DNA from: Hymenobacter convexus
GTDB taxonomy: Bacteria > Bacteroidota > Bacteroidia > Cytophagales > Hymenobacteraceae
Assembly (NCBI RefSeq): GCF_030580955.1
Contig: NZ_JAUQON010000003.1
Location: 124,001-188,000, forward strand
DNA: 64,000 nucleotides
Direction: 5' to 3'
In this document: positions 47,490-56,057 of the stretch, one piece after another
Numbering within the stretch: the stretch's first letter is position 1
Layout of the letters: the number at the start of each line of letters is the position of its first letter
The notes under the pieces: generated by a model
What the model was told of the DNA's origin: nothing
What the model saw: the letters and a program-made list of their open reading frames with translations, nothing else
Databases searched by the model: none
Program-made: the position numbers and the translations under genes

Positions 47490-48729
47490 ATCCGACCTGG
47501 CCGGCTGGCCCGCCGATGCGGCGGCGCCCCCCGCCAGCCCGCCCGATGTCCCCGAACCCCAGACCCGGCTGCGGGCCGCGCGCCAGCTGTTCCGGCGGTT
47601 TGAGCGGCCGGCGCCCTCGCCGGGGCGCACGGCGGCGCTGCACATCGGGCTGTTTTTGATTACGCTGCTCAGCACCACGCTGGCGGGCGTTCAGCTCACG
47701 CGCGGCGATGTGGGGCTGCTGCCGCTGGGTTTCTGGATATTTCCGGCCGCTCCGCAGCCGGGAGAGTGGGTGCGCGGGCTGTGGTTCGCGCTGCCGTTTT
47801 TGGGCGTGCTCACGGTGCACGAGTTCGGGCATTACTTCACGGCGCGGGCCAACCGGGTGCGGGCCTCGCTGCCTTATTACATTCCGTTTCCGATGGGGCT
47901 GGGCACGTTCGGGGCCGTGATTCGGCTTCGGGAACGGATATTTTCGCGGCGCGAGTTCTTCGATATTGGGCTTGCGGGGCCGCTGGCGGGGTTTCTGGTG
48001 GCGGTGCCGCTGCTCATTTACGGCTTCACCCACCTGCCGCCGCTGGCTTACCTCTATCAGATTCACCCCGAGTACGCCCGGTTTGGGGCCAACTATGCGC
48101 AGCACGTGTACCCGCCCGGCGCGCAGGCCCTCACCATTGCCAAGCCGCTGCTTTACCAGTGGCTGGAAACCGCTTTTGCTGACCCCGCCCGGCTGCCCCA
48201 CCCCAACGAGCTGTTGCACTACCCGGTGCTGCTGGCGGGCTCGCTGAGCCTGTTCTTTACGGCGCTCAACCTGCTGCCCATGGGCCAGCTCGACGGCGGG
48301 CACATCCTCTACGGCCTGCTGGGCCGCCGCATTTTCGACAAGCTGGCCGTGGTGCTGTTCACCAGCTTCATTTTTTATGCCGGGCTGGGCCTTTTCACGC
48401 TGCACGACGACTGGCAGACCTGGCTCTACGGCGGGCCGGTGTACGCGGCTTATCTGGCGCTCATCTTCTGGCGAGTGTTACCCACGCCCCGGCTGGGGCT
48501 GCTGCTGGCGGCGGGCATCTGGGCCGCGCAGCTGGCGGTGGCCACGGCCGTGCCGGGTGCGGTGGGCAACCCCGGCTGGCTGGTATTCGGGCTGCTGCTG
48601 GGGCGCTTCACCGGCGTGGCGCACCCGCCCGCGCCCGACGAGCGCCCCCTGAGCGCCGGCCGGCAGGTGCTGGGCTGGGTGATGGTGGCTATTTTTGTGC
48701 TTTGCTTCACGCCCAGCCCGTTTAAGTAG
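47452..48729 (+). CDS. M50 site-2-protease-like membrane metalloprotease
   Basis: A 425-residue membrane protease. GTG start 47452 overlaps the HAD gene by 38 bases. After a Pro-rich N terminus there are about eight hydrophobic segments. The zinc site is HEFGH (residues 123-127) and the third ligand Asp281 in LPMGQLDGGHI. This is a site-2-protease family member of the form found in plants and bacteria with an unusually long C-terminal membrane region. It may act in regulated intramembrane proteolysis; no PDZ domain is visible. Probably cotranscribed with the phosphatase. Confidence 0.85.
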   Translation: MPFPENTPPPVPESDLAGWPADAAAPPASPPDVPEPQTRLRAARQLFRRFERPAPSPGRTAALHIGLFLITLLSTTLAGVQLTRGDVGLLPLGFWIFPAAPQPGEWVRGLWFALPFLGVLTVHEFGHYFTARANRVRASLPYYIPFPMGLGTFGAVIRLRERIFSRREFFDIGLAGPLAGFLVAVPLLIYGFTHLPPLAYLYQIHPEYARFGANYAQHVYPPGAQALTIAKPLLYQWLETAFADPARLPHPNELLHYPVLLAGSLSLFFTALNLLPMGQLDGGHILYGLLGRRIFDKLAVVLFTSFIFYAGLGLFTLHDDWQTWLYGGPVYAAYLALIFWRVLPTPRLGLLLAAGIWAAQLAVATAVPGAVGNPGWLVFGLLLGRFTGVAHPPAPDERPLSAGRQVLGWVMVAIFVLCFTPSPFK

Positions 48730-48760
48730 CCGCGGTGAAGAAATAGCGAGGCATGTAAGC

Positions 48761-48868
48761 GCCCCCAGCACGTCATGTCGAGCGCAGCCGAAACATCTCG
48801 CCGCGGAAAACCAATTACTTGCTGCACGCGAGATGTCTCGGCTGCGCTCGACATGACGTGCTGGGGGC
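48761..48868. repeat. REP-like long inverted repeat
   Basis: Arms 48761-48801 and 48828-48868 are 41 bases each with one difference, around a 26-base loop. The core word GTCATGTCGAGCGCAGCCGA recurs in Hymenobacter-type genomes as an intergenic repeat (inference). It lies just after the M50 gene and would form a very stable hairpin. Confidence 0.75.
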
Positions 48869-48932
48869 ATACCCTTTAACAAACCAGGTATTTTCCGTTT
48901 GATTTTTAGCCCACATCTGTCGGCGCATTTAC

Positions 48933-49571
48933 ATGATTTTTAACCAAAAGCAGCTTTTCCAGGGCAACACCCACATTGCGTTGCGCGCCGAAAGCCTCTA
49001 CGTTTGCAAGCGCAACCCGCAAGGCGTTGCCACCCTCGAAACCGAAGTTCCTTACGAAGAAATTCTGCCGGTGAAGGCCAGCGAGCACCGGCACATTCCC
49101 GTGAACCAACTGCTGCTCACGGGCTTGTTGCTGGCGTTTCTGGGTTACCAGCCGTGGCACGAGTGGTTGGCCACGGGCCAGGCCAGCTTGTCGCTGTATT
49201 TGTGGTGGGGCATTCTGGGCCTGAATACGCTGGCCAGCTGGCTGCGTTTTGAGCAGCAGTGGAGCACCTTCCGGCTGCAAACCGCGCATCTGGTCGTCAC
49301 GCTGGCCGGCCGGCCGTGGCAGCGCAAACAGTTCCGGGCCCTGGTGGCCGAGTTGGAGCGCCGCACCAAGGTTTACCTGCGCACCGAATACGGCCAGGTC
49401 AACCCCCTGGGCTTCATCGAGCCGCAACTGCGCCGCGTGGCCTGGCTGCATGAGCTCGACGTGCTCAGCGCCCGCGAGGCCCAGGCCCTAAGCACGCGCC
49501 TCACCGGCCGCCGCAGCACCGCCCCCCTCAAAGGCATGGGCCAGGACTTAGAAGCGCCGTATTTGAATTAG
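48933..49571 (+). CDS. Membrane protein (212 aa), unknown
   Basis: Starts MIFNQKQLFQGNTHIALRAE. A soluble N-terminal part is followed by two membrane segments (LLLTGLLLAFLGYQPW and LSLYLWWGILGLNTLASWL), then a cytoplasmic region AGRPWQRKQFRALVAELERR. No family recognised. It is flanked by REP-like repeats on both sides. Confidence 0.65.
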   Translation: MIFNQKQLFQGNTHIALRAESLYVCKRNPQGVATLETEVPYEEILPVKASEHRHIPVNQLLLTGLLLAFLGYQPWHEWLATGQASLSLYLWWGILGLNTLASWLRFEQQWSTFRLQTAHLVVTLAGRPWQRKQFRALVAELERRTKVYLRTEYGQVNPLGFIEPQLRRVAWLHELDVLSAREAQALSTRLTGRRSTAPLKGMGQDLEAPYLN

Positions 49572-49611
49572 AAGAAGAAGGTCAGGAACTCAGTTATGCC
49601 TTGAACGCCCT

Positions 49612-49645
49612 GAACGTCATGCAGAGCGCAGCGAAGCATGACGAG
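49612..49645. repeat. REP-like repeat, second copy
   Basis: GTCATGC...GCATGAC palindrome with the AGAGCGCAGCGAA centre, a variant of the repeat family at 48761. Lies in the gap after the membrane-protein gene. Confidence 0.45.
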
Positions 49646-49671
49646 TTGATAAACACCAATAAATCAGTTAG

Positions 49672-49709
49672 CAAAAAGCCCCGACACTGTGCAGTGCCGG
49701 GGCTTTTTG
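49672..49709. terminator. Bidirectional hairpin terminator
   Basis: AAAAAGCCCCG, loop, CGGGGCTTTTT, between the convergent membrane-protein and M4-peptidase genes. Confidence 0.8.
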
Positions 49710-49718
49710 CATTGGAAG

Positions 49719-49763
49719 AATTGTCGCGGAGAACAGATTGCCGCGCTGCGCTCGCAATGACAG
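49719..49763. repeat. REP-like repeat, third copy
   Basis: Minus strand reads GTCATTGCGAGCGCAGCGCG, related to the other two copies. It overlaps nothing coding and ends just before the M4-peptidase stop at 49765. Confidence 0.45.
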
Positions 49764-49764
49764 C

Positions 49765-52700
49765 TTATTCTCGCGTCACGCGCAGGGTCTGGATATCGTT
49801 ATCGAGTACGACGCGCACCACGTACACGCCGGCGGCCAGGCGGCCGGCTTCGGGCAGGGCCACGGCGCTGAGGCCGGAAGCTACCGCCAGCGGGCGCTGC
49901 ACCAGCAGGCGCCCGGTGAGGTCGTAGATAGCCACCGAAGCGGCACGCGGTGCCCGCGTGACTTGCAGGGCCAGCGAGAAGCCTGCTTCGCCGAAAGGCA
50001 CCGGCTGGGCTTGCACCGCGAAGCCGGCCGCCGCGTTGCGGGTGGGCAGCATGGCGGTGGGCGTGCTCAGCGTCCAAGTGCCGGCAATGGGCGACGAGGC
50101 TTCCACGTAGTTCAGCGTGGTGCTTTGGGTGGTGCGGGCCACGGGCACCCAGGGGCCTACGGCCGGAATAGTCAGCGAGTTCGATAGGAAGGGCTGCAGG
50201 TCGGCCTCGTTCAAACCATTCAGCTCGGCATCGCGGTAGCCCAGGCGCACGGTAGCATTCACTGCCGCTTGCGTGACGTAGCCCAGCGTGTAGTAGCGGC
50301 GAATGCTGGTGCGGGCCGGTGCCCGGCCAATGGCCTGGTCCGTCACGCGGGTCAGGTTGAGCGGGGCCGTTCCGGTGGCTTGGCTCAAACTGAGGCCCAG
50401 ACCGCCGAAGGTTTCGCTGCCACCCGTACTCAGTTGGCCCACGGCCAGCACCCGGCCCGATACATAGGCATCGGCCGTTTCGGTGATGGTGGCGCCCTGG
50501 CTCAGGGTTACATCGGCGGCCTGAGTTTTGAGTACGCCGCGTTGCATGGTGAGGGCCGTGCCCACGGTCAGGCGCTGGGCCAGGCGGGCGGTGTCGGTGG
50601 CGGCAGGCAGGTTCACCAGCAGGCGCGGCACATTGAGGGAGGCGGTGCTGGGCGCGGCCAACGTGACAGTGGCGCCGCGCAGGCTGAGCGTGCCATCGGT
50701 GCCGGCAATGGTGGCGCCGGTTTCCAGGGTCAGGGTGCCGTACACTTCCAGTGTGCCGCCGTTGAGGGCCAGGGCGGTGCCAGCCCGCAGCGTAAGGTTG
50801 CGCACCTGCACGAGGCCCGTGCTGAGCACGGGCTGGGCGCCGGTGGCGCCGCGCACTTCGGCGTCGGTGGTGGGCGTGGGCAGGCAGGTCCAGTTGGCGG
50901 CCAGGGCCAGGTCGGTATTCTGGCGGCGCTGCCACTGCGGGCCGGGGGCCACGCGCACGTTCACGGTGTCGCGGAAGGTGCAGCCGCCGGCCGTGGTGGT
51001 GCCGATGTAGCGGTAGCGGCCGGCGGTGGCGGGCACGGCGGCCAGCACATTGGAGCCGGTGGCGGTGATGCCGTTCGGCCCGGCCCAGGTCACGTTGTTG
51101 TCGCGCGTGACGAGGCCCCAGGCCGTAACCGGGCCCACGTCAGCGGGCCCGCCATCAACTACAAACAAATTCCAGGTGCCGGCCTGCGGCGCGTTGCGCA
51201 GCTTGGCGAAGCCCGTGGGCTCGTCGGCCTGCCAGGTGCCGGTGAAGGGGGCGGTGCCGGCGCCCAGGCTGCGGGCGCCCACCGAGTCGATGAACAGCGT
51301 GTTCTGGTAGTTCTGGCCCGCCCCACCGCGCATGTTGCTCAGCAGCACGCGGGTGCCGTCGGGCGCTTCCACGTACAAGGTCAGGTCGCCGGTGTAGGTG
51401 TGGGTGATGCTCACGCTGATGCCGCGCAGGTCAAAAAAGCTTTCGGCCGAACCGGCTACTGCCAGCGGGATGCGCACCCCGGTGGGGTTGTTATCCGGAA
51501 TCTGCACGCTCCCAGTGAATCGGTACGGGCCGCCCAACTGGTTCTCGAACAAACGGCTGCGCAGGCGCGTGGTGCCGCCGGCACAGGCAACGGAATCGAT
51601 GCCCGCGGGCGCGGCAACAGTTTGGCGCCGGGCAATGACCGACACGGTTTGTTGGGTGGCGCAGTTCGAGCCGGGCGTGGCCGTGGCCACGGTGTAGCGC
51701 TGGCGGCCGGCGGTGGACGGGGTGGCACTCACGCGCTTGCCCAGGGCGCTGTAGCCCGCGGGGCCGGTCCAGGTATAGAGCTGGCCGGCCACGCTGTCGT
51801 CGGCCGTCACGCGCAGGCCCACAGCCCCGAAGGCCTGGCCCCGGGCGGCGCACAGGTCGGCCTGGGTGGCGGCGGCGGCCAGCACCGGCTGGCTCACGGT
51901 CACGTTCAGCGACTGCACGCTGGTGCAGCCGTAGTAGGGGTCGGCGGCCAGCACGGTGTAGCGGTAGGTGGCCGAGCCGCCACCGGCCGGGGCGGCGGGG
52001 GTGGCGGTAGCCGTCAGGCCCGTCACGTCCAGGCCCGGACCGGTCCAGCGCACGGCCGGCACGTCGGTGCTCAGGCGGTTAAACAGCAGCTCCACCAGCT
52101 CCACGGTGCCAGCGCTGCCCACCTGATTGTCCATCACTTCCACATTAATAGTAGTGAGGGTACCCGATGGCAACAGGCTGGAAAAGGCCACGGTGGGCGT
52201 GTAAGTACCCGTGAGGGTGGTGCCGCTCACGGTAGCGGGCAGGGCCGCGGTGGCCGCGTCCGAGAACGTGAGGTCGAGGGCCACGGGTGCGGCCCCGGCT
52301 GGCGCCGTAGGCAAGGCCGAGGCCAGGTTTACGTAGGTGGTGGTGCCGGTGCTGGTGCGCACGGCCAGGCGCAGGGCCACCTGGCTGGGCTGGGCGTGGT
52401 TGAGCCGTACGCGCACGCCTTTCAGGTCGCTGTAGCTGCGGTAAATGTTTTCGAGGCCGTGCTGGTAGGTGGTGCCGTTCGAAACCACGGTGCTGTAGGC
52501 GATGATGGACGTGTAAGCGGTGCTGCCATCGGGCACGGGCACCACGGCCAGGTTGCGCAGGCGGCGGGTGTTGGGGTAAGTGGCCGTGGCCGTGAGCCGG
52601 ACGTTGGTACCGGCGCACACGCTGCTGGCCGAAGCCGTGGCCGTGAGCACGGCCGCGTCGTCGGTGGGGCACTGGGCCTGCGTGCCGGCCGGGGCCGTGC

Positions 52701-54444
52701 TGCTGGTGCCCAGCCCCACGGCAAACCAGGCGTCGGTCACGGCCTGCACTTCGGCCGAGCCGGCCCCGTACAAATCCGTGGCGGCCTGAATGGTGAACGT
52801 GCGGGCCGAGCGGTAGTCGGAGTTCGGCGTGAGGTAGAGGCGCTCGGCGCGGTAGGCAATGCGGGCGGCTTTGGTGATGCCGATGCCCGTCACGTTGTAG
52901 GCCTGCTGCTGCTCGTTCACGCCGGTTTTGCCCACGGTCAGGATGTAGTACCAGTGGTTGAGCACGCCCGAGTTGGTGTGCACGCCACCGTTGTCGCTGG
53001 TGCCGAAATTCCAGAGTTGGCCTTTGTAGTTGGCCGGGCAGGGCGTGAGCACGGCCGTGCTCAGCGGGTTGCTCATCGAGCGCAGGCCAGCGGCGGTGCG
53101 GCAGATGTCCTCGCCCACAATCCAGGTCTGCTTGGTGGGGTCAACATTGTATTCAACCGAAGCACCCCAAATGTCGGAAAACCCTTCGTTCAGCGCCCCC
53201 GACTCGTTCAAATACACCAGGCCGGCCGTGGCTTGGCACACGCCGTGGCCGGTTTCGTGGGCGCACACGTCCAGCGCCGTCAGCGGGGTGAAGGCCGTGG
53301 CGCCGTCGCCGTAGCGCATGGCCGAGCCGTTCCAGTTGGCGTTGTCGTAGTTGGTGGAGTAGTGCACGTAGTTAATCAGCTTGCCGCCCGCGTTGTCCCA
53401 GGAATTGCGGCCGTGCACGGTCATCCAGTAGTCGTACACCTGCGTCGAGCCGAAATGGGCATCGAGGGCCGCGTTGTCCTTGGCCGCGTTGTTGAATTCG
53501 GCCGCTGTCCAGTTGTTGTCGAGGTCGGTGAAGTCGGTGCCGGCGGCCAGGTTCGTGCCGTTGCGCAGGTTATAGGTTTCGATGCCGGCGGCGCGGGTGT
53601 AGTCGCGCAGGCGGTAGCTACTGCCAAACAAATCGGTAGCCACCTGCCGCGAACCCAGGTAGCGCGTGGCAAACGTGCCCGTGGCCGCGCTCTTGGCCCC
53701 GCGGGCGCCGGCGGGCCGGGCAGCCGGCGCGGCGTGGGCGGCGGCGGCACCGGCCGGCGCCAGCCCCTTGGCGTGCTTGATGATGTCGTCCTGCAGCACC
53801 ACGGAACCGGTATGGGCATCCACGTACACCCAGGCGCGGCTTTCGGGCTGCTGCGCGTAGATATTAAACTTCCAGGCCAGCACCAGCGGGCGCTGGGCGG
53901 CGGCGGCCACGCGGTAGTCTTCCACCACCACCAGCTCGCCTGTGGGGCGGTAGGTGGCGGCGGGGTTGCCGGTTTCGCGCTGAAGGCCGGCTTCGGCGGC
54001 GGCATCGTCCCACATATAGCGGCGGGCGCCCACGGCGGCCAGGCCGCGCTGCAGGGCGGCGGCGGCGCTCAGGCCCGGCTTGGTGCTGAGGTTGGCCGGC
54101 ACGGGCTTAAACTCGCCGCTGAGCACGCCCGCCGTGCGGTGCACGGTGTACTGGCCGTGCTCCACCTTCACCCCGTTAAAGTATTGCTGAAACCGCTCGT
54201 GGCGCTGGCCCAACTCGTCGGTTTCCACGCGCAGCGGGCGCAGGTCGTCAGCGGGGCGCAGGCCCAGCTCCTGGCGGAGCAGCAGGCGGCTGTCGGTGGG
54301 CAGCTGGCGCAGGGCCGCCGCCGATTTGTCCGACAAAGCCCGCAGCTGCGGGGTGCCGTCGGCGGGCAGGGTTTGAGCGGCGGCGGTGGCGGCCACCAAC
54401 AGGGGCAACGCCACCAGCCACCCGGTGCGTAGGGGTTTGGTCAT
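49765..54444 (-). CDS. Giant M4 metallopeptidase with P-domain and T9SS tail
   Basis: A 1,559-residue secreted protease of the thermolysin/bacillolysin family. From ATG 54444 it has a signal peptide (MTKPLRTGWLVALPLLVAAT), a FTP/PepSY propeptide, and the M4 catalytic domain with zinc motif HETGH (396-400) and third ligand Glu420 (NEGFSD). Then Ig-like and PKD-like repeats, a proprotein-convertase P-domain (PYRFTGSVQIPDNNP to the GTWQADEPTGFAKLRNA segment), more beta repeats and a type A T9SS sorting tail (FSLALQVTRAPRAASVAIYD ... TLRVTRE). It should be exported across the outer membrane by T9SS. Longer in-frame start at 54495 is rejected. Confidence 0.9.
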   Translation of the reverse strand: MTKPLRTGWLVALPLLVAATAAAQTLPADGTPQLRALSDKSAAALRQLPTDSRLLLRQELGLRPADDLRPLRVETDELGQRHERFQQYFNGVKVEHGQYTVHRTAGVLSGEFKPVPANLSTKPGLSAAAALQRGLAAVGARRYMWDDAAAEAGLQRETGNPAATYRPTGELVVVEDYRVAAAAQRPLVLAWKFNIYAQQPESRAWVYVDAHTGSVVLQDDIIKHAKGLAPAGAAAAHAAPAARPAGARGAKSAATGTFATRYLGSRQVATDLFGSSYRLRDYTRAAGIETYNLRNGTNLAAGTDFTDLDNNWTAAEFNNAAKDNAALDAHFGSTQVYDYWMTVHGRNSWDNAGGKLINYVHYSTNYDNANWNGSAMRYGDGATAFTPLTALDVCAHETGHGVCQATAGLVYLNESGALNEGFSDIWGASVEYNVDPTKQTWIVGEDICRTAAGLRSMSNPLSTAVLTPCPANYKGQLWNFGTSDNGGVHTNSGVLNHWYYILTVGKTGVNEQQQAYNVTGIGITKAARIAYRAERLYLTPNSDYRSARTFTIQAATDLYGAGSAEVQAVTDAWFAVGLGTSSTAPAGTQAQCPTDDAAVLTATASASSVCAGTNVRLTATATYPNTRRLRNLAVVPVPDGSTAYTSIIAYSTVVSNGTTYQHGLENIYRSYSDLKGVRVRLNHAQPSQVALRLAVRTSTGTTTYVNLASALPTAPAGAAPVALDLTFSDAATAALPATVSGTTLTGTYTPTVAFSSLLPSGTLTTINVEVMDNQVGSAGTVELVELLFNRLSTDVPAVRWTGPGLDVTGLTATATPAAPAGGGSATYRYTVLAADPYYGCTSVQSLNVTVSQPVLAAAATQADLCAARGQAFGAVGLRVTADDSVAGQLYTWTGPAGYSALGKRVSATPSTAGRQRYTVATATPGSNCATQQTVSVIARRQTVAAPAGIDSVACAGGTTRLRSRLFENQLGGPYRFTGSVQIPDNNPTGVRIPLAVAGSAESFFDLRGISVSITHTYTGDLTLYVEAPDGTRVLLSNMRGGAGQNYQNTLFIDSVGARSLGAGTAPFTGTWQADEPTGFAKLRNAPQAGTWNLFVVDGGPADVGPVTAWGLVTRDNNVTWAGPNGITATGSNVLAAVPATAGRYRYIGTTTAGGCTFRDTVNVRVAPGPQWQRRQNTDLALAANWTCLPTPTTDAEVRGATGAQPVLSTGLVQVRNLTLRAGTALALNGGTLEVYGTLTLETGATIAGTDGTLSLRGATVTLAAPSTASLNVPRLLVNLPAATDTARLAQRLTVGTALTMQRGVLKTQAADVTLSQGATITETADAYVSGRVLAVGQLSTGGSETFGGLGLSLSQATGTAPLNLTRVTDQAIGRAPARTSIRRYYTLGYVTQAAVNATVRLGYRDAELNGLNEADLQPFLSNSLTIPAVGPWVPVARTTQSTTLNYVEASSPIAGTWTLSTPTAMLPTRNAAAGFAVQAQPVPFGEAGFSLALQVTRAPRAASVAIYDLTGRLLVQRPLAVASGLSAVALPEAGRLAAGVYVVRVVLDNDIQTLRVTRE

Positions 54445-54683
54445 AAAGTAATGAGTAAAGAATATTCCCTCCGAAAGATACAGTGAAATGGGCACCTATT
54501 TGACCTGCACTTTGCTTGTAGAGAAATAGCTGTTACCCAACTTTGTATTTAGCACGCTTTTTGAGGCTGGCAGCGGCTGGCGCGGGACCGTATCCCTGGG
54601 GCCTGCCTAATCAAATTATCACCACCCGGCGGCTTCGCGCTGCTTATCTTTGGCGCGTCGGCCTGGGCGCCGTCACCTTCCCG

Positions 54684-55061
54684 ATGGCTCGTTTGCTGGC
54701 TTTTTTCCTCGTGGCGCTCATGCTGCTCCAAACACTGGGGCAGGAGCTGCTGGTCGTGGATTACCAGTTGAACAAAGCGCGCATCACCGAGCTGTACTGC
54801 GTGAACAAGGCTCGCCCGCAGCTGCACTGCAACGGCAAGTGTCACCTGGCCAAGCAGCTGCGCAAAGCCGACGGGGCCGAGAAAAAGGCCCCGGCCGGTA
54901 CGCTGAAGGTGAAATTTGAGGTGCTGCCCACGGCCTCGTTTGCCCTGCACCCACCGGTGCGCTGGCGTCAGCCGGCCCGGCGCTACACCCTGCCGGCGGC
55001 GGCGCACTACGCCGCCGTATCCGGCCCGGGCGTGTTTCGCCCCCCGCTCCTACTGGCCTGA
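54684..55061 (+). CDS. CNGKC-motif small secreted/membrane protein
   Basis: From ATG 54684, a 125-residue protein with an N-terminal hydrophobic segment (MARLLAFFLVALMLLQTLGQ) that is a signal peptide or anchor, and the conserved ITELYCVNKARPQLHCNGKC motif (CxxN..CNGKC-HL). This motif is found in small Bacteroidetes proteins next to MbnP-like lipoproteins, as here (the next gene). Metal binding by the Cys residues is likely, probably copper; no direct evidence. The true start could be further upstream at 54543 but that part lacks protein character. Confidence 0.7.
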   Translation: MARLLAFFLVALMLLQTLGQELLVVDYQLNKARITELYCVNKARPQLHCNGKCHLAKQLRKADGAEKKAPAGTLKVKFEVLPTASFALHPPVRWRQPARRYTLPAAAHYAAVSGPGVFRPPLLLA

Positions 55062-55087
55062 TTGGTTGCCCAGAACCCGCGGCTGAT

Positions 55088-55136
55088 GCCGCCGGCCGGG
55101 TTTTGCGGGCGCCCCAACGGGGCGCCGGCTGGCGGC
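55088..55136 (+). promoter_or_regulatory. GC-rich nested hairpin between CNGKC and MbnP-like genes
   Basis: GCCGCCGGCCGG (55088-55099) pairs with CCGGCTGGCGGC (55125-55136), with GGCGCCCC/GGGGCGCC nested inside (55108-55126). No T tract follows, so it may regulate or protect the transcript rather than terminate it. Confidence 0.45.
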
Positions 55137-55181
55137 TGCGTGCCGCTGATTCAATCAGTGTTGGTATTTGCTTTTTTCTTT

Positions 55182-56048
55182 ATGAAATCCCCTCTTTTAT
55201 TCCCCTTGGCCACTGCTTTGGCCGCTTTTAGCCTCGCCGGCTGCTCCAAAGACAACGTGGCGACGCCCCAAACCGAATTTACCCTGCACATGGATAACGG
55301 CGCGATGGTCAACAACGCTGCCGGTACGCCCGTGTTCACGTCGCTGGTGCTCAACGCCACCCCTTACAAGAATGCCAACGGCGACGACTTCACCGTGAGC
55401 ACCCTCAAGTATTACATCTCGAACGTGAAGCTGAACAAGGCCGACGGCAGCAGCTATGCCGTGCCCGACAGCTACTTCCTGGTGGACCAGGCCGACGCTA
55501 CCACCCAGGACCTGACCATGACCGGCGCGCCCGAGGGCGACTACAGCAGCGTGAGCTTCATCGTGGGCGTGGACAGCGCCCGCACCAAGGCCGGCAACTT
55601 CGGCACGGGCGTGCTCAATTCCAGCAAGGGCATGTTCTGGCCCATGAACGGCGGCTCGGGCGAATTCATCAACTTCAAGCTCGAAGGCTATTCGCCGCAG
55701 GCCCAGCACACGGCCCCGGCCACCACGGGCGGCCTGGTTTTTCACGTGGCGGGCTACCAGCACTCCACCACCAACACCATTCGCACCGTGACGGTACCCT
55801 TCCCTTCGGGCACCAACCTGCTCATCCGGGCCGACCATCAGCCCGAGGTGCACATGCTGGTCAACATCGCGAAGCTGTTCGACGGCCCCAACCCGGCGGG
55901 GGTAGCCAATCCGCCGTTCATGAACCCCGTGAAATTTTCGAGCCTAAGCGCCACCATGAGCCCTACGACGCCCATGACCGCCGCCTCCAAGCTGGCCGAC
56001 AACATCGTGGCGGGCATGTTCTCGGTGGGGCACATCCACGCCAACTAG
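55182..56048 (+). CDS. MbnP-like lipoprotein
   Basis: From ATG 55182, a 288-residue lipoprotein: signal MKSPLLFPLATALAAFSLAG with lipobox LAGC. The mature part fits the MbnP family (a copper-binding protein of the methanobactin region, also in many Bacteroidetes): FTLHMDNGAMVNNAAG, LKYYISNVKLNKADGSSYAV, SYFLVDQADATTQDLTMTGA and the mid-domain SVSFIVGVDSART, with DHQPEVHMLVNIAKLFDG at the end. The histidine- and Trp-containing metal site is not resolved here. The upstream gene and following barrel support a metal-related operon. Confidence 0.8.
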   Translation: MKSPLLFPLATALAAFSLAGCSKDNVATPQTEFTLHMDNGAMVNNAAGTPVFTSLVLNATPYKNANGDDFTVSTLKYYISNVKLNKADGSSYAVPDSYFLVDQADATTQDLTMTGAPEGDYSSVSFIVGVDSARTKAGNFGTGVLNSSKGMFWPMNGGSGEFINFKLEGYSPQAQHTAPATTGGLVFHVAGYQHSTTNTIRTVTVPFPSGTNLLIRADHQPEVHMLVNIAKLFDGPNPAGVANPPFMNPVKFSSLSATMSPTTPMTAASKLADNIVAGMFSVGHIHAN

Positions 56049-56057
56049 GCCCGGGGC

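Noticed and set aside
48761-48868. Inverted repeat as an insertion sequence end
   Set aside because: No transposase between or beside the arms; the loop is only 26 bases.
50269-54432. Very long plus-strand open frame opposite the M4 peptidase
   Set aside because: Gly/Ala/Arg/His-rich without domains; a shadow caused by high GC and codon bias of the real minus-strand gene.
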